29,949 nucleotides of DNA from JALOLG01 sp035557475 (lineage in GTDB: Bacteria; Actinomycetota; Acidimicrobiia; Acidimicrobiales; Ilumatobacteraceae): contig DATMDV010000322.1 in the NCBI GenBank assembly GCA_035557475.1, positions 1 through 29,949 of the forward strand, in the 5' to 3' direction. Below the pieces are notes generated by a model. The model did no database searches. It had not been told where the DNA came from and worked only from the letters and a program-made list of their open reading frames with translations. Shown here piece after piece: positions 1-10,233 of the stretch; position 1 is the first letter of the stretch, and each line of letters opens with the position of its first letter. The position numbers were made by a program, and so were the translations under genes.

Positions 1-42
1 GGACGGGCATGCAGTGGTCCCAAGGGTCGTTATGGAGTGGTC

Positions 43-1266
43 ATGAACGTCGTCTTCCTCGAACCGGCCTTCCCGGCCAACCAGCGGGCGTTCGTGCTCG
101 CCCTGGCGGAGGTCGGCGCGACGGTGATCGGGATCGGTGAACGCCCTGCCGACTGGCTCGACGACGAGCTCAAAGGCGCCATGGCCCATTACCACCAGGT
201 GCACTCCGTCGTCGACGAGGGCGCCCTGCTCGACGCCGTGCGCCAGATCCAGGGCGCGGTCTGGGTCGACCGCCTCGAGGCGACGATCGAGGCCCACATC
301 ATGGCCGCCGCCCACGTCCGCGAGGCCTGCACGATCCCGGGGACGTCGTCACGCACCGCCTTCCTGTGCCGCGACAAGCCGGCGATGAAGGACGTGCTGC
401 GCGCCGCCGGCGTGGCCTGCGCGGCCTCCACCGGCGCCTCGTCGACCGCCGAGGTCGAGGAGTTCGTCGCCGCCGTCGGGTTCCCCGTGATCCTCAAGCC
501 GCGCGACGCCGCCGGCGCGTCGGGTACGCACCGAGCGGACGACTCCGAGCAGCTGGCGGAGGCGATCCGGGCCACCGGCGTCGACCGCGGCGCGGGGATC
601 GCGGTCGAGGAGTTCATCGAGGGCCACGAAGGCTTCTACGACACCATCTCGATCGACGGACAGGTGGTGCACGAGTTCGTCTCCCACTACTTCCCCAACG
701 TGCTCGACGCGATGCGCCACCGCTGGATCTCACCGCAGTTCATCGCCACCAACCGGGTCGACGAGGCCGGCGTGTACGACGAGGTCAAGGCGCTCGGCCG
801 CACGGTCAACGAGGCGCTCGGCATCGGCACGTCGGCAACGCACATGGAGTGGTTCTTCGGGCCCAAGGGATTGAAGTTCTCCGAGATCGGATGCCGGCCG
901 CCGGGCGTGCGGGCGTGGGACCTGTATGCCGTCGGCAACGACATCGACATCTACCGCGAGTGGGCGATGGCGGTCGTGCACGGTCGACCCTCCCAGCAAC
1001 TGTCGCGCCGCTTCGCCGCCGGGATCATCGCCCTGCGACCCGACCACGACGGGGCCATCGCCGGCTACGAGGGGTTGGACGCGGTGCAGCAGCAGTTCGG
1101 AGAGTGGATCATCGACCATCACCTCCCACCGGACGGGACGCCGACCCAGCCGGTCGAGGCCGGTTACATGGCCAACGCGTGGCTCCGTCTCAAGCACCCC
1201 GACTTCGATCACCTGCAGTGGATGCTCGACCAGGTCGGCCAGATGGTCCAGGTCCACGCGCAATGA
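43..1266 (+). CDS. ATP-grasp ligase (first of two in the cluster)
   Basis: A 407-residue protein of the ATP-grasp superfamily, whose members join a carboxylate to an amine or similar nucleophile through an acyl-phosphate. Residues 1-100 form a Rossmann-like pre-ATP-grasp region (NVVFLEPAFPANQ start). The core follows: Lys112 in CRDKPAMKDVL, Lys152 with a small-residue loop (LKPRDAAGASGT, 151-162), the adenine-contact acidic pair Glu189/Glu190, and a metal-binding segment FSEIGCRPPG (279-288). The usual Asn of the EIN-R motif is Gly here. I chose ATG 43 over GTG 37 because GGAG at 34-37 sits 5 nt before it. No signal peptide, so cytoplasmic. It is the first gene of a six-gene + strand cluster with another ATP-grasp enzyme and a COG2170 ligase. 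Substrates cannot be read from the sequence; the superfamily call is firm, the reaction unknown. Confidence 0.88.
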   Translation: MNVVFLEPAFPANQRAFVLALAEVGATVIGIGERPADWLDDELKGAMAHYHQVHSVVDEGALLDAVRQIQGAVWVDRLEATIEAHIMAAAHVREACTIPGTSSRTAFLCRDKPAMKDVLRAAGVACAASTGASSTAEVEEFVAAVGFPVILKPRDAAGASGTHRADDSEQLAEAIRATGVDRGAGIAVEEFIEGHEGFYDTISIDGQVVHEFVSHYFPNVLDAMRHRWISPQFIATNRVDEAGVYDEVKALGRTVNEALGIGTSATHMEWFFGPKGLKFSEIGCRPPGVRAWDLYAVGNDIDIYREWAMAVVHGRPSQQLSRRFAAGIIALRPDHDGAIAGYEGLDAVQQQFGEWIIDHHLPPDGTPTQPVEAGYMANAWLRLKHPDFDHLQWMLDQVGQMVQVHAQ

Positions 1267-1360
1267 CTGCGTTCCCCGGCCACACCACAAGCCGCCCGCG
1301 CAGCTGCTGGCCGCTCCTCGGCTGGCGCCTCGTCGCTCGCACCGGTAACAGGGTGTTCGA

Positions 1361-2344
1361 GTGAGCGCTCCGGGCGCGGTCACGCTGCTCGGGCCGCAGC
1401 GGCTGGCGCCCACGCTGCCGGACGTGGTGCGAGCGGCGGGCATCGACCTCCAGTCGTCGTCGTGCGCGCCGATGGCCACCATCACCGCTGGGTGGCAGGA
1501 GCGCGAGGACGACGACCGCGATCTCGTCGACGCCCTGCTCGGGAACACGGTCAACCTGCGCTTGTACGCACGGGCTGCCGACATCTTCGAGCGCGACACC
1601 GAGCTCACCGCCGCCCACAGCGAGCGCGGCCGCCGGCTGCGCGACCTGCAGAGCCTGTACGAACTGCGACTCGGCCACGCCATGGACGCGGTCTACGAAC
1701 TGGCCGAGCGCCTGGACGGAGGCCAGCTCGTCGACGATGAGATCAGGTCCGCCCTCGACGCCGTACGGGCCCTCGACCAACGCCTGCTCGAACGCAGCGG
1801 CGAAGTCATCGACGAGTTCGTCGAGCAATGGCGGCCGGCGGAGCGCGATGTCGTCGCCGCCCACCGCGCCGATGTGGCGACGATCCTCGCCGAGTCGTGC
1901 GGCCTGGCGATCGCCGGCGGGCAGGTGCCGACGCTGCTCAACCGGATCCACCTGCTCGGCGTGGCCGACCACGTCGCCGGCCTGCCCGTGTTCGCCTGGT
2001 CGGCAGGCGCGATGATCGCCACCGAGCGGATCGTGGTCTTCCACGACGATCCACCCCACGGCCGCCGATACGCACGGATGTTCGAACACGGGCTCGGCTG
2101 GTTCCCCGGCGTGGTGGCGATGCCAGACGCCCGACGCCGCCTGCACCTCGACGACCCGCTGCGCATCGGATTCCTTGCCCGCCGTTTCGCCCCTGCCGTG
2201 TGCCTCGGCTTCGACGACGGAGCACACCTCGTCTCCCCGATCGACGGCGGAAACAGCAGCAGCAGCGAACGCCGTGACGTCATCGTTCGGCGCGGCGTGC
2301 TGCACCTCTCCGACGACGGCTCGGTCGACGAGTTGGCGGCGTGA
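1361..2344 (+). CDS. Peptidase S51 / class I glutamine amidotransferase-like protein
   Basis: A 327-residue protein. It begins with a strand-rich segment (VTLLGPQRLAP) and ITAGWQERE near residue 42. A charged, probably helical insertion follows (about 55-180). Then come the elements of the S51 (dipeptidase E/cyanophycinase) fold: GLAIAGGQVPTLL (about 184-196) and the nucleophile elbow AWSAGAM (about 217-223) with the expected Ser. The later GLGWFPGVVAMPDARRRL segment lies where S51 enzymes usually have a catalytic His after Pro, but here it reads Pro-Asp. It may therefore be a modified hydrolase, an amidotransferase-like partner or inactive. GTG 1361 is the only reasonable start. It lies 94 bp after the first ATP-grasp gene and 50 bp before an esterase. 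The fold call is fairly sure; the substrate is unknown, though a role in trimming an amide product fits the context. Confidence 0.72.
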   Translation: MSAPGAVTLLGPQRLAPTLPDVVRAAGIDLQSSSCAPMATITAGWQEREDDDRDLVDALLGNTVNLRLYARAADIFERDTELTAAHSERGRRLRDLQSLYELRLGHAMDAVYELAERLDGGQLVDDEIRSALDAVRALDQRLLERSGEVIDEFVEQWRPAERDVVAAHRADVATILAESCGLAIAGGQVPTLLNRIHLLGVADHVAGLPVFAWSAGAMIATERIVVFHDDPPHGRRYARMFEHGLGWFPGVVAMPDARRRLHLDDPLRIGFLARRFAPAVCLGFDDGAHLVSPIDGGNSSSSERRDVIVRRGVLHLSDDGSVDELAA

Positions 2345-2394
2345 ACGAGGTCCGATGAGGTCGATCGCGGCACCAGTCAGATGAGAGCGGTCAC

Positions 2395-3531
2395 ATGAGG
2401 CCCGAGCTGGAAGCGCTGCGGCGCGACGCCGTCGCCGATCCCACCGCGGTCGACCGCTTCGTCGACGGCCATTCGTTCCCGTTGATCGACGACAGCACCT
2501 CGACCTTCGTCTACCGCGGCGAGGCCGACAGTGTGCGCCTCCGCCATTGGGTGTACGGCCTCGCAGCCACACCGGCCTTCACCCGCCTCGACGGCACCGA
2601 CTTGTGGTACGTCGTGCTCGACGTCCCGCGCGACTCGCGCATCGAGTACAAGATCGAGGTCATCCGCGGCGACCACGTCGAGTCGATCCAGGATCCGCTC
2701 AACCCGTTCACGGCTCGCGACCCGTTCGGTGCCAACTCGGTCCTGCAGACCGACGGCTACGAGCGGCCGGCGTGGACGCTCCCCGATCCCGAAGCGCGCA
2801 GTGGCACCCTGGTCGCCCACCGCAGCCACAGCCCGGCGCTCGGGCGCGACGTCGATCTCAGCCTCTACCTCCCGGCGCGGTTCCGTCCGACGAGTCGCTA
2901 CCCGCTGCTGATCGTCCACGACGGCAGCGACTACCTCGACTACAGCTCGATGCAGGTGGTGCTCGACAACCTCATCCACCGCCTCGAGCTGGCTGAGATC
3001 CTCGTCGCCTTCAGCAACCCGCAGGACCGCCTGGTCGAGTACGCCGACCATGAACCTCACGCCCGCTACATCACCGACGAGCTCGTGCCCTGGCTGGAGA
3101 CCGAGTTCCCGCTCGTCGCCACAGCAGGTGGACGGGGTTTGATGGGAGCCAGCTTCGGCGCCGCGGCATCGTTCGCGGTCGCCCGCCGCCACCCCGAGAT
3201 GTTCGGACGGATGCTGCTGCAGTCCGGATCGTTCGCCTTCTCCGACATCGGCGAGAGCGAGCGCGGGCCGCTGTTCGCCCCGATCGAGGCGATGGTGAAT
3301 GAGTTCCGTGCCGATCCAGAACCGTTCAGCGAGCGGGTCTTCGTGAGCTGCGGCACGTTCGAGTCGCTGATCTACGAGAACCGATCACTCGTACCAGTGC
3401 TGCAGTCGACGGGGATGGAGATCCGCTATGTGGAGGCCCGCGACGGGCACAACTGGGAGAACTGGCGCGACCGTCTCCGCGACGGCCTGTCGTGGCTGTT
3501 CCCGGGGCCTCTCTGGATGGTCTACGAATAG
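2395..3531 (+). CDS. Enterochelin-esterase-like alpha/beta hydrolase with N-terminal beta domain
   Basis: A 378-residue protein with two parts. Residues about 30-125 look like the beta-sandwich domain found in front of Fes-type esterases (VRLRHWVYG, LWYVVLDVPRDSRIEYKIEV, DPLNP). Residues about 135-370 are an alpha/beta hydrolase of the putative-esterase (Fes/esterase D) family: LLIVHDGSDYLDY (171-183), nucleophile elbow GASFG (251-255, Ser253), and His352 in DGHNWENWRD. No signal peptide, so it acts in the cytoplasm, as Fes does on imported ferric siderophores. No siderophore synthesis or uptake gene is nearby, so the substrate is more likely something made by the neighbouring ligases. Start ATG 2395 has a weak purine-rich stretch upstream. 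The 3' end shows an imperfect 13-bp duplication across the stop codon (3522-3547). Confidence 0.82.
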   Translation: MRPELEALRRDAVADPTAVDRFVDGHSFPLIDDSTSTFVYRGEADSVRLRHWVYGLAATPAFTRLDGTDLWYVVLDVPRDSRIEYKIEVIRGDHVESIQDPLNPFTARDPFGANSVLQTDGYERPAWTLPDPEARSGTLVAHRSHSPALGRDVDLSLYLPARFRPTSRYPLLIVHDGSDYLDYSSMQVVLDNLIHRLELAEILVAFSNPQDRLVEYADHEPHARYITDELVPWLETEFPLVATAGGRGLMGASFGAAASFAVARRHPEMFGRMLLQSGSFAFSDIGESERGPLFAPIEAMVNEFRADPEPFSERVFVSCGTFESLIYENRSLVPVLQSTGMEIRYVEARDGHNWENWRDRLRDGLSWLFPGPLWMVYE

Positions 3532-3586
3532 CGCCTACGAATGACGCCAAAAACGAAACGGTCCACCACTCGTGAGGGAGTACCCG

Positions 3587-4846
3587 ATGGCTGACGTCAC
3601 CCGCCGGATCGGTCTGTCGCTCGGCGCCGACCTGTGCTGGCCGATCTGTTACGAGGAGCTCGTCCGCCAGCTCGACCTGGCGCTGCCGGTCGGCGACGAC
3701 ATCGTCCGCTTCGCCGTCGAGCGGGTCACCATCGAGCCCTTCGACCTGCGCCAGCCATGCCGCTACGACCTCGTCGTCGACCGCCTGACGCACTGGTACA
3801 CGACGAGTCGGGAGTGGATCAAGAAGGCCGTCGTGATGGACGACCTCTACGTCTTCAACAACCCGTGGTCGATCCAGGCCAACGAGAAGCACACCAGCTA
3901 CTGCGCCATGATGGCCCTCGGCCTGCCGATCCCCGACACGTGGATGGTGCCGCCCAAGGAGTACGCGCCGCGCGCTGACCTCGACGAGACGCTGACGCGC
4001 TACGCGCAGATCTTCGACCTCGGTGCAGTCGGCCACCAACTCGGCTACCCGATGTACATGAAGCCCTACGACGGCGGCGGTTGGGCGGGCGTCAGCCGGG
4101 CCGACGACGAGGCCGGTCTGCGCTCCGCCTACGAGGGCAGCGGCACCTACGTGATGCACCTCCAGAAGGCCGTCGACCCGCACGACCTGTTCGTGCGCTG
4201 CCTGGGGTTCGGGCCCCAGTTGCGGATCATCCGCTACGACCCGACGGCGGCGCTGCACGACCGGTACACGGCCGACGATGGCGGGATCAGTGACGGCGAA
4301 CGGTCGCTGCTCAGCGATATCACGCTGCTCATCAACAGCTTCTTCGGGTGGGACTTCAACTCCTGCGAAGCGCTGCGCCAGAACGGCGAGTGGTACCCGA
4401 TCGACTTCGCCAACGCGTGCCCCGACTCGCAGGTGACGTCGTTGCATTACCACTTCCCGTGGCTGGTGGCCGCCAACCTGCGGTGGTCGATCTTCTGCGC
4501 CGCGACCAAACGACCCATGCGCCGCACACTCGACTGGGACCCGTACTACGAGGTCGTCGCCGAGGACCTTCCGTACCGCGAGCGGATCGCGGCCTACGGC
4601 GCGATCGCCCGCCACCGTTTCGACACCGACGCGTTCGACGACTTCTGCGCCACCCACCTCGGTCATCTCGACGAGGCCGTGTGGGAGTTCTTCTCCACAC
4701 CGGTCGCCAAGGACGCCGTGCGCCAGAAGGTGGCGGCGCTGTTCCCACCCCATGAGGTCGATGCGTTCACCGAGTTGTTCTGGAACCGGATCCAGACGTG
4801 GCGCGCCGACGCCAGCGCCGAGCCCGGAATGGAGAGGCAACAGTGA
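3587..4846 (+). CDS. Second ATP-grasp-fold protein, with C-terminal extension
   Basis: A 419-residue protein clearly different from the first ATP-grasp gene. Visible elements are Lys101 in NEKHTSY, followed by the GLPIPDTWMVP turn typical of RimK/D-Ala-ligase-like enzymes; Lys159 plus a glycine-rich loop (MKPYDGGGWAGVS, 158-170); Glu261; and a metal-binding segment PIDFANACPDS (271-281) with Asp273 and Asn276. Residues 290-419 form an extra, mainly helical tail rich in Trp, Tyr and Phe with no motif I recognise. ATG 3587 is chosen over GTG 3572 because GAGGGAG (3574-3580) lies 6 nt before it, an ideal ribosome site. Its TGA overlaps the GTG of the next gene (GTGA), indicating translational coupling. 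Substrate unknown; probably an amide or peptide-bond ligase. Confidence 0.82.
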   Translation: MADVTRRIGLSLGADLCWPICYEELVRQLDLALPVGDDIVRFAVERVTIEPFDLRQPCRYDLVVDRLTHWYTTSREWIKKAVVMDDLYVFNNPWSIQANEKHTSYCAMMALGLPIPDTWMVPPKEYAPRADLDETLTRYAQIFDLGAVGHQLGYPMYMKPYDGGGWAGVSRADDEAGLRSAYEGSGTYVMHLQKAVDPHDLFVRCLGFGPQLRIIRYDPTAALHDRYTADDGGISDGERSLLSDITLLINSFFGWDFNSCEALRQNGEWYPIDFANACPDSQVTSLHYHFPWLVAANLRWSIFCAATKRPMRRTLDWDPYYEVVAEDLPYRERIAAYGAIARHRFDTDAFDDFCATHLGHLDEAVWEFFSTPVAKDAVRQKVAALFPPHEVDAFTELFWNRIQTWRADASAEPGMERQQ

Positions 4847-5574
4847 AGGAGCGAACCACGTGGTACTCGACGCGCGTCGAGCGCGACGTCAAGCTCGCCC
4901 GCTGGGGTTCGTACGGCACGCCAGTGCTCGTGTTCCCCACCGCCGGCGGCGACTACGAGGAGATCGAACGATTCCATCTCGTCGGCGCCGTCGGTGAGCT
5001 GCTCGACGCCGGCCGCGTGAAGGTGTACAGCTGCGACAGCGTCAACGGCCGCGTGCTGCTGGCGCAGGAGGGCGACGCCGGGCGGCGGACGTACCTGCTG
5101 AACCAGTTCCTCGAGTACGTGCGCTGGGAGGTCGTCCCGGCCATCCGCGCCGATTGCGAGTCACCCGAGATCGAGATCATCACGTCCGGCGCCTCGATCG
5201 GCGCCTACAACGCGCTTGCCGTGCTGTGCCGTTGGCCAGATGTGTTCCGCGCCGCGATCTGCATGAGCGGCACGTACGACCTGGCGCGCTTCGTCGAAGG
5301 CCCGATCGACGACAACTTCCGCGCCGCCTCGCCGCTGCACTTCCTCCCCACGCTCGACGAGGATGGCGCATTGCTCCAGCGGCTGCGTACCCGCTCCGTG
5401 GTGCTCGCCTGCGGCGAGGGCCCCAACGAGGACATCGGCGAATCGTGGCGTGTCGCCCACGAGCTCGGTTCACGAGGCATCCCCAACCGGGTCGACTCGT
5501 GGGGCCCGGACTGGCCCCACGACTGGCAGACCTGGCGGCACATGCTCCCGCAGTACCTCGACGAGTACCTGTAA
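4843..5574 (+). CDS. Small serine esterase (esterase D/Fes-like alpha/beta hydrolase)
   Basis: A 243-residue single-domain alpha/beta hydrolase. The opening WGSYGTPVLVFPTAGGDYEE (about 21-40) gives the first core strands and oxyanion region. The nucleophile elbow is GASIG (116-120, Ser118), followed by AYNAL and FRAAICMSGTYD. The likely catalytic His226 is in WPHDWQTW. It resembles the catalytic part of the longer esterase two genes upstream but lacks the N-terminal domain. GTG 4843 is preferred to the upstream frame opening because GGAGAGG lies just before it and it overlaps the preceding stop by 4 bp. No signal peptide. The last four codons and stop are tandemly duplicated (5560-5589), giving an in-frame backup TAA 15 bp later. 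Family call confident; substrate unknown, perhaps an intermediate or product of the ligase cluster. Confidence 0.83.
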   Translation: MKERTTWYSTRVERDVKLARWGSYGTPVLVFPTAGGDYEEIERFHLVGAVGELLDAGRVKVYSCDSVNGRVLLAQEGDAGRRTYLLNQFLEYVRWEVVPAIRADCESPEIEIITSGASIGAYNALAVLCRWPDVFRAAICMSGTYDLARFVEGPIDDNFRAASPLHFLPTLDEDGALLQRLRTRSVVLACGEGPNEDIGESWRVAHELGSRGIPNRVDSWGPDWPHDWQTWRHMLPQYLDEYL

Positions 5575-5612
5575 GACGAGTACGTGTAAGAGGTGTGCGA
5601 TGATCCGTCGCG

Positions 5613-7550
<1,938 letters not shown>

Positions 7551-7583
7551 CCGTCGGACGCTGATCGAGGCCGGCGACCGGGT

Positions 7584-7613
7584 CAACGCCAACGTGAAGT
7601 GACATCGGCGTTG
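7584..7613 (+). terminator. Possible hairpin after the ligase cluster
   Basis: A perfect 7-bp inverted repeat, CAACGCC (7584-7590) and GGCGTTG (7607-7613), encloses 16 nt and begins 34 bp after the last stop of the ligase cluster. No T-tract follows, so it is at best a weak or Rho-assisted terminator. Position is the main support. Confidence 0.25.
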
Positions 7614-7656
7614 CACGAAGCGCCTGATTGCGTCACCATCCTGCAGCAGGCAGCAT

Positions 7657-8046
7657 GTGCGGGTGGACGCCGAACTGGCAGAACGAGAGCGTCGCGAAGC
7701 GTCGGCAATGCTCGCCGCCGACGTCGAGGAGCTGCAGCGGCTGTGGGCCGACGACTTCGTCGTGACGCCCCCCGACTTGGCACCGCGTGACAAGGCGACC
7801 GTGCTGGCGGGGGTACTTGACGGAGCGATCGCCTACACCTCGTTCGAGCGGATCGTTGATCAAGAACGCGCCCTTGGCGCGGATGTTGTCGTCACGGTCG
7901 GTCGAGAGATCGTCACGCCAGCGCCAGGTGGGCCGGGGGCTGGGACGAGACTGCTTCGGCGCTTCACCCATGTGTGGCAGCGAAGAGGGGACGGTTGGCA
8001 ATTGGTCGCCCGTCATGTCGTGGTGACCGGTCCGGCGGACGAGTAA
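7657..8046 (+). CDS. NTF2-like (SnoaL/DUF4440-type) small protein
   Basis: A 129-residue protein with the pattern of the NTF2-like cone fold: a first helix (ERERREASAMLAADVEELQRLWADDFVVTPP) ending in the typical L-W-x-D-D-F-V turn, then strands ending in RLLRRFTHVWQRRGDGWQLVARH (about 100-122), the closing pair seen in DUF4440 proteins. Such proteins serve as small enzymes, often isomerases or cyclases, or as ligand-binding subunits; nothing here picks one. GTG 7657 and GTG 7663 are both possible starts and neither has a strong ribosome site. It ends 11 bp before a short-chain dehydrogenase, so the two are probably co-transcribed. Confidence 0.75.
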   Translation: MRVDAELAERERREASAMLAADVEELQRLWADDFVVTPPDLAPRDKATVLAGVLDGAIAYTSFERIVDQERALGADVVVTVGREIVTPAPGGPGAGTRLLRRFTHVWQRRGDGWQLVARHVVVTGPADE

Positions 8047-8057
8047 CCCGGCGCGTC

Positions 8058-8918
8058 ATGGCCGACAGCAAGGTGTGGCTGATCACCGGTGCCAGTCGCG
8101 GCATGGGGGTGGCATTCGTTCAGGCTGCGGTGGCGGCTGGCAACGCCGTGGTCGCGACCGGGCGCCGACCAGACGAGGTCGCGAAGGCGGTCGGCACGTC
8201 CGACAGCCTGCTGGTCGTACGGCTCGACGTCACCAGCGTCGAGGACGCCACCACGGCCGTTGACGCCGCCGTTGAGCGGTTCGGCCGAATCGACGTGCTG
8301 GTCAACAATGCGGGCACCTCGTTCAAGGGCTACTTCGAGGAGATGTCGCCCGAACAGGTCGAGCAACAGCTGGCCACGAACCTGCTGGGCCCGATGAACG
8401 TCACCCGGGCGGTCCTTCCGGTCATGCGCGAGCAGCGCGCCGGTCATGTGATCTCGATCTCCTCGGGCGCCGGGCTCGTCGGGTTCGAGTACTCATCGGT
8501 CTACGCGGCGTCGAAGTTCGGCTTGGAAGGGTGGATGGGCGCGCTCGCACAAGAAGTTGCGCCGTTCGGTATCCGGACCACGATCGTCAACCCGGGCTTC
8601 TTCCGCACCGGTCTGGCGAGTCCGGAGTCGCTCATTTGGCCCGAGGTGTCTGTGGCCGACTATGCCGACCGCAGCGCTGCGCAGCGGATGTGGTGGACGG
8701 CGCAAGACGGCCAGCAGCCCGGCGATCCGGACAAGCTCGCCAAGGCACTCCTCACCATCGCCGATGAGGACGCCCCGCCGACGCGCTTCCTCGCCGGTGC
8801 GGACACGGTGGCTCTGGCCGAGCGGAAGGTCGCCGAACTCGAACGACAAATCGCCTCTCACCGAGATCTGTCGACGTCGCTGACGTTCGAGCCGGACGAA
8901 GTCAACGGCGACGAGTAG
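8058..8918 (+). CDS. Short-chain dehydrogenase/reductase (classical SDR)
   Basis: A 286-residue NAD(P)-dependent oxidoreductase. All classical SDR marks are present: cofactor motif TGASRGMG (10-17), RLDVTS (55-60), NNAG (83-86), a catalytic Ser in SISSGAG (133-139), YAASK (149-153) and NPG (178-180). Arg14, and Gly35-Arg36-Arg37 at the end of the second strand with no acidic residue there, favour NADP(H). The C-terminal 40 residues are charged and probably helical. ATG 8058 matches the family's usual N-terminus. It follows the NTF2-like gene by 11 bp and precedes a MOSC gene by 49 bp. Substrate unknown. Confidence 0.93.
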   Translation: MADSKVWLITGASRGMGVAFVQAAVAAGNAVVATGRRPDEVAKAVGTSDSLLVVRLDVTSVEDATTAVDAAVERFGRIDVLVNNAGTSFKGYFEEMSPEQVEQQLATNLLGPMNVTRAVLPVMREQRAGHVISISSGAGLVGFEYSSVYAASKFGLEGWMGALAQEVAPFGIRTTIVNPGFFRTGLASPESLIWPEVSVADYADRSAAQRMWWTAQDGQQPGDPDKLAKALLTIADEDAPPTRFLAGADTVALAERKVAELERQIASHRDLSTSLTFEPDEVNGDE

Positions 8919-8967
8919 ATGGGCTCGCATTGCGATTGTCGATTCGACGGTCGTAGCGTCCGGCGAG

Positions 8968-9681
8968 ATGCGAGTGCTCGAGTTGTGGCGCTACCCGGTC
9001 AAGTCGCTGCAAGGCGAACGGCTCGAGCAGGTGGCCGTGACAACCGCCGGACTCGAAGGTGATCGGCGATTCGCGCTCTTCGACGTCGCGACCGGTTTCG
9101 GGCTGACTGCGCGACGGGTCCCGGAGTTGCTGTTCGGGGCGGCGCGACTGGGAGGCGACGGCGGGGTTGACATCACGTTGCCGGACGGTTCGGTGACTCG
9201 CGACGACGATGCGTTGTCGGCGTGGCTGGGTCGGCGTGTGACGCTGCGGTCGGTCGATGACGAAGCCAGGCCCTGCTACGAGAGCCCGGTCGATTTCGAG
9301 GACGAGTCGACGAGCGCGTGGGCGCGGTTCGAGGGCCCGAGCGGCGCGTTCCACGATTCGGGAAGTGCGCGGGTCTCGCTCGTCTCCACCGCAACGCTGG
9401 GGACATGGGATCGGCGCCGGTTCCGCGCGAACGTGCTGCTCGACGGTGAGGGTGAGGATGCAGTCGTCGGCTCCACGATGGCGCTGGGCGACGCCATGCT
9501 CGATGTGGGCATGCGCATCGGCCGGTGCGTGATGACGACGCGCCCGCAGGCCGGTGGCATCGAGCGCGACCTCGATGTGCTGCGAACGATCAATCGCGAA
9601 CGAGACGGCTGCCTGTCGGTGGGCGCGCTCGTCGCAAAGCCCGGGATCGTGCGAGTCGGCGACACGCTCACACCCGTGTAG
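8968..9681 (+). CDS. MOSC-domain protein (molybdenum-cofactor sulfurase C-terminal type)
   Basis: A 237-residue protein with an N-terminal MOSC beta-barrel (about 1-45: LWRYPVKSLQGERLEQ, GLEGDRRFALFD) and a MOSC domain ending in RFRANVLLDG (151-160), MALGDAMLDVG, and RCVMTTRPQ (186-194) with the conserved Cys187. MOSC proteins such as YcbX and mARC bind a molybdenum cofactor and reduce N-hydroxylated compounds; others act in sulfur transfer. The conserved Cys and the TRP segment fit the YcbX/mARC group, but no ferredoxin domain is fused, so an electron partner must be encoded elsewhere. ATG 8968 follows GGCGAG closely. It is probably the last gene of the three-gene + strand group and converges on the protease pair. 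Confidence 0.88.
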   Translation: MRVLELWRYPVKSLQGERLEQVAVTTAGLEGDRRFALFDVATGFGLTARRVPELLFGAARLGGDGGVDITLPDGSVTRDDDALSAWLGRRVTLRSVDDEARPCYESPVDFEDESTSAWARFEGPSGAFHDSGSARVSLVSTATLGTWDRRRFRANVLLDGEGEDAVVGSTMALGDAMLDVGMRIGRCVMTTRPQAGGIERDLDVLRTINRERDGCLSVGALVAKPGIVRVGDTLTPV

Positions 9682-9786
9682 CCACCGCCGACGAGCTTCC
9701 GGCGCGTGGTTGACCTCGCTCAGGACGCGTCGAGGAACGGCGTGATCAACGCGAGCACTACGACGGTACCGCGCCCGCGTGACCGG

Positions 9787-10230
9787 TCAGCCGAGACCAG
9801 TCGTCGCGACGCCCGACCAGGCGGTGTCGCCGGCGACGTAGACGGTGCGGGGACCGTGGGGGCCGCCGACGGGCACGGCCCAGGCGAGACGGTCAGGCAC
9901 CCCGTCGAACGAGAGGTAAGGGTCGGCGGCGCTTTCACCCGCGCGCATCTCGGGGCGGGCGTGCTCGAGAACGGTGCCGGCATCGAGCCACCACGCCGCC
10001 GGAGGGCACCCCTCGGACGAGTCGGGATGGTGGCGGAACCACGAGGTACGACGGTGGGTGAGATCGGGGAGCAGCTCGACGAATCCCACCAGGCGGTCGT
10101 CCGCCACCATGGGGACGAACCAGGAGCTGAGCCGACCGGCGTTGTCCCGTACCGCGAGCGGCTCGCCGAGCAGCGCCGGGGCGTCGGTGAACGCCCGGGC
10201 GCTGCTGCGAACCAGTTCGGTATCGGCCAT
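9787..10230 (-). CDS. Small protein resembling the N-terminal domain of the adjacent cysteine protease
   Basis: A 147-residue soluble protein without a recognised family. Its ATG lies 3 bp after the stop of the upstream C39/papain-like protease, so the two form one translational unit. Compared by eye with residues 38-146 of that protease, it shares an order of features: D-x-x-G-x-L/V (D29, G32 here; D45, G48 there), a hydrophobic strand, a Trp then L-x-x-A-R (W81 to R92; W88 to R98), a P-x-(x)-L/I-A strand ending in GG (P112 to G123; P123 to G133), and a Trp near the end (W138; W144). Spi of Streptococcus, which sits beside SpeB and mimics its propeptide, is a known precedent. The inhibitor role is my inference; it may equally be a chaperone or an unrelated protein. 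Confidence 0.6.
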   Translation of the reverse strand: MADTELVRSSARAFTDAPALLGEPLAVRDNAGRLSSWFVPMVADDRLVGFVELLPDLTHRRTSWFRHHPDSSEGCPPAAWWLDAGTVLEHARPEMRAGESAADPYLSFDGVPDRLAWAVPVGGPHGPRTVYVAGDTAWSGVATTGLG

Positions 10231-10233
10231 GCC

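Noticed and set aside
3326..4840. 504-codon minus-strand open frame over the second ATP-grasp gene
   Set aside because: It has no motif and a Val/Gly/Arg-rich shadow composition, while the opposite frame has ATP-grasp residues, a ribosome site and a coupled neighbour.
9682..9786. Terminator between the MOSC gene and the minus-strand protease pair
   Set aside because: I found only short imperfect palindromes (for example around 9739-9753) and no stem long enough to call.
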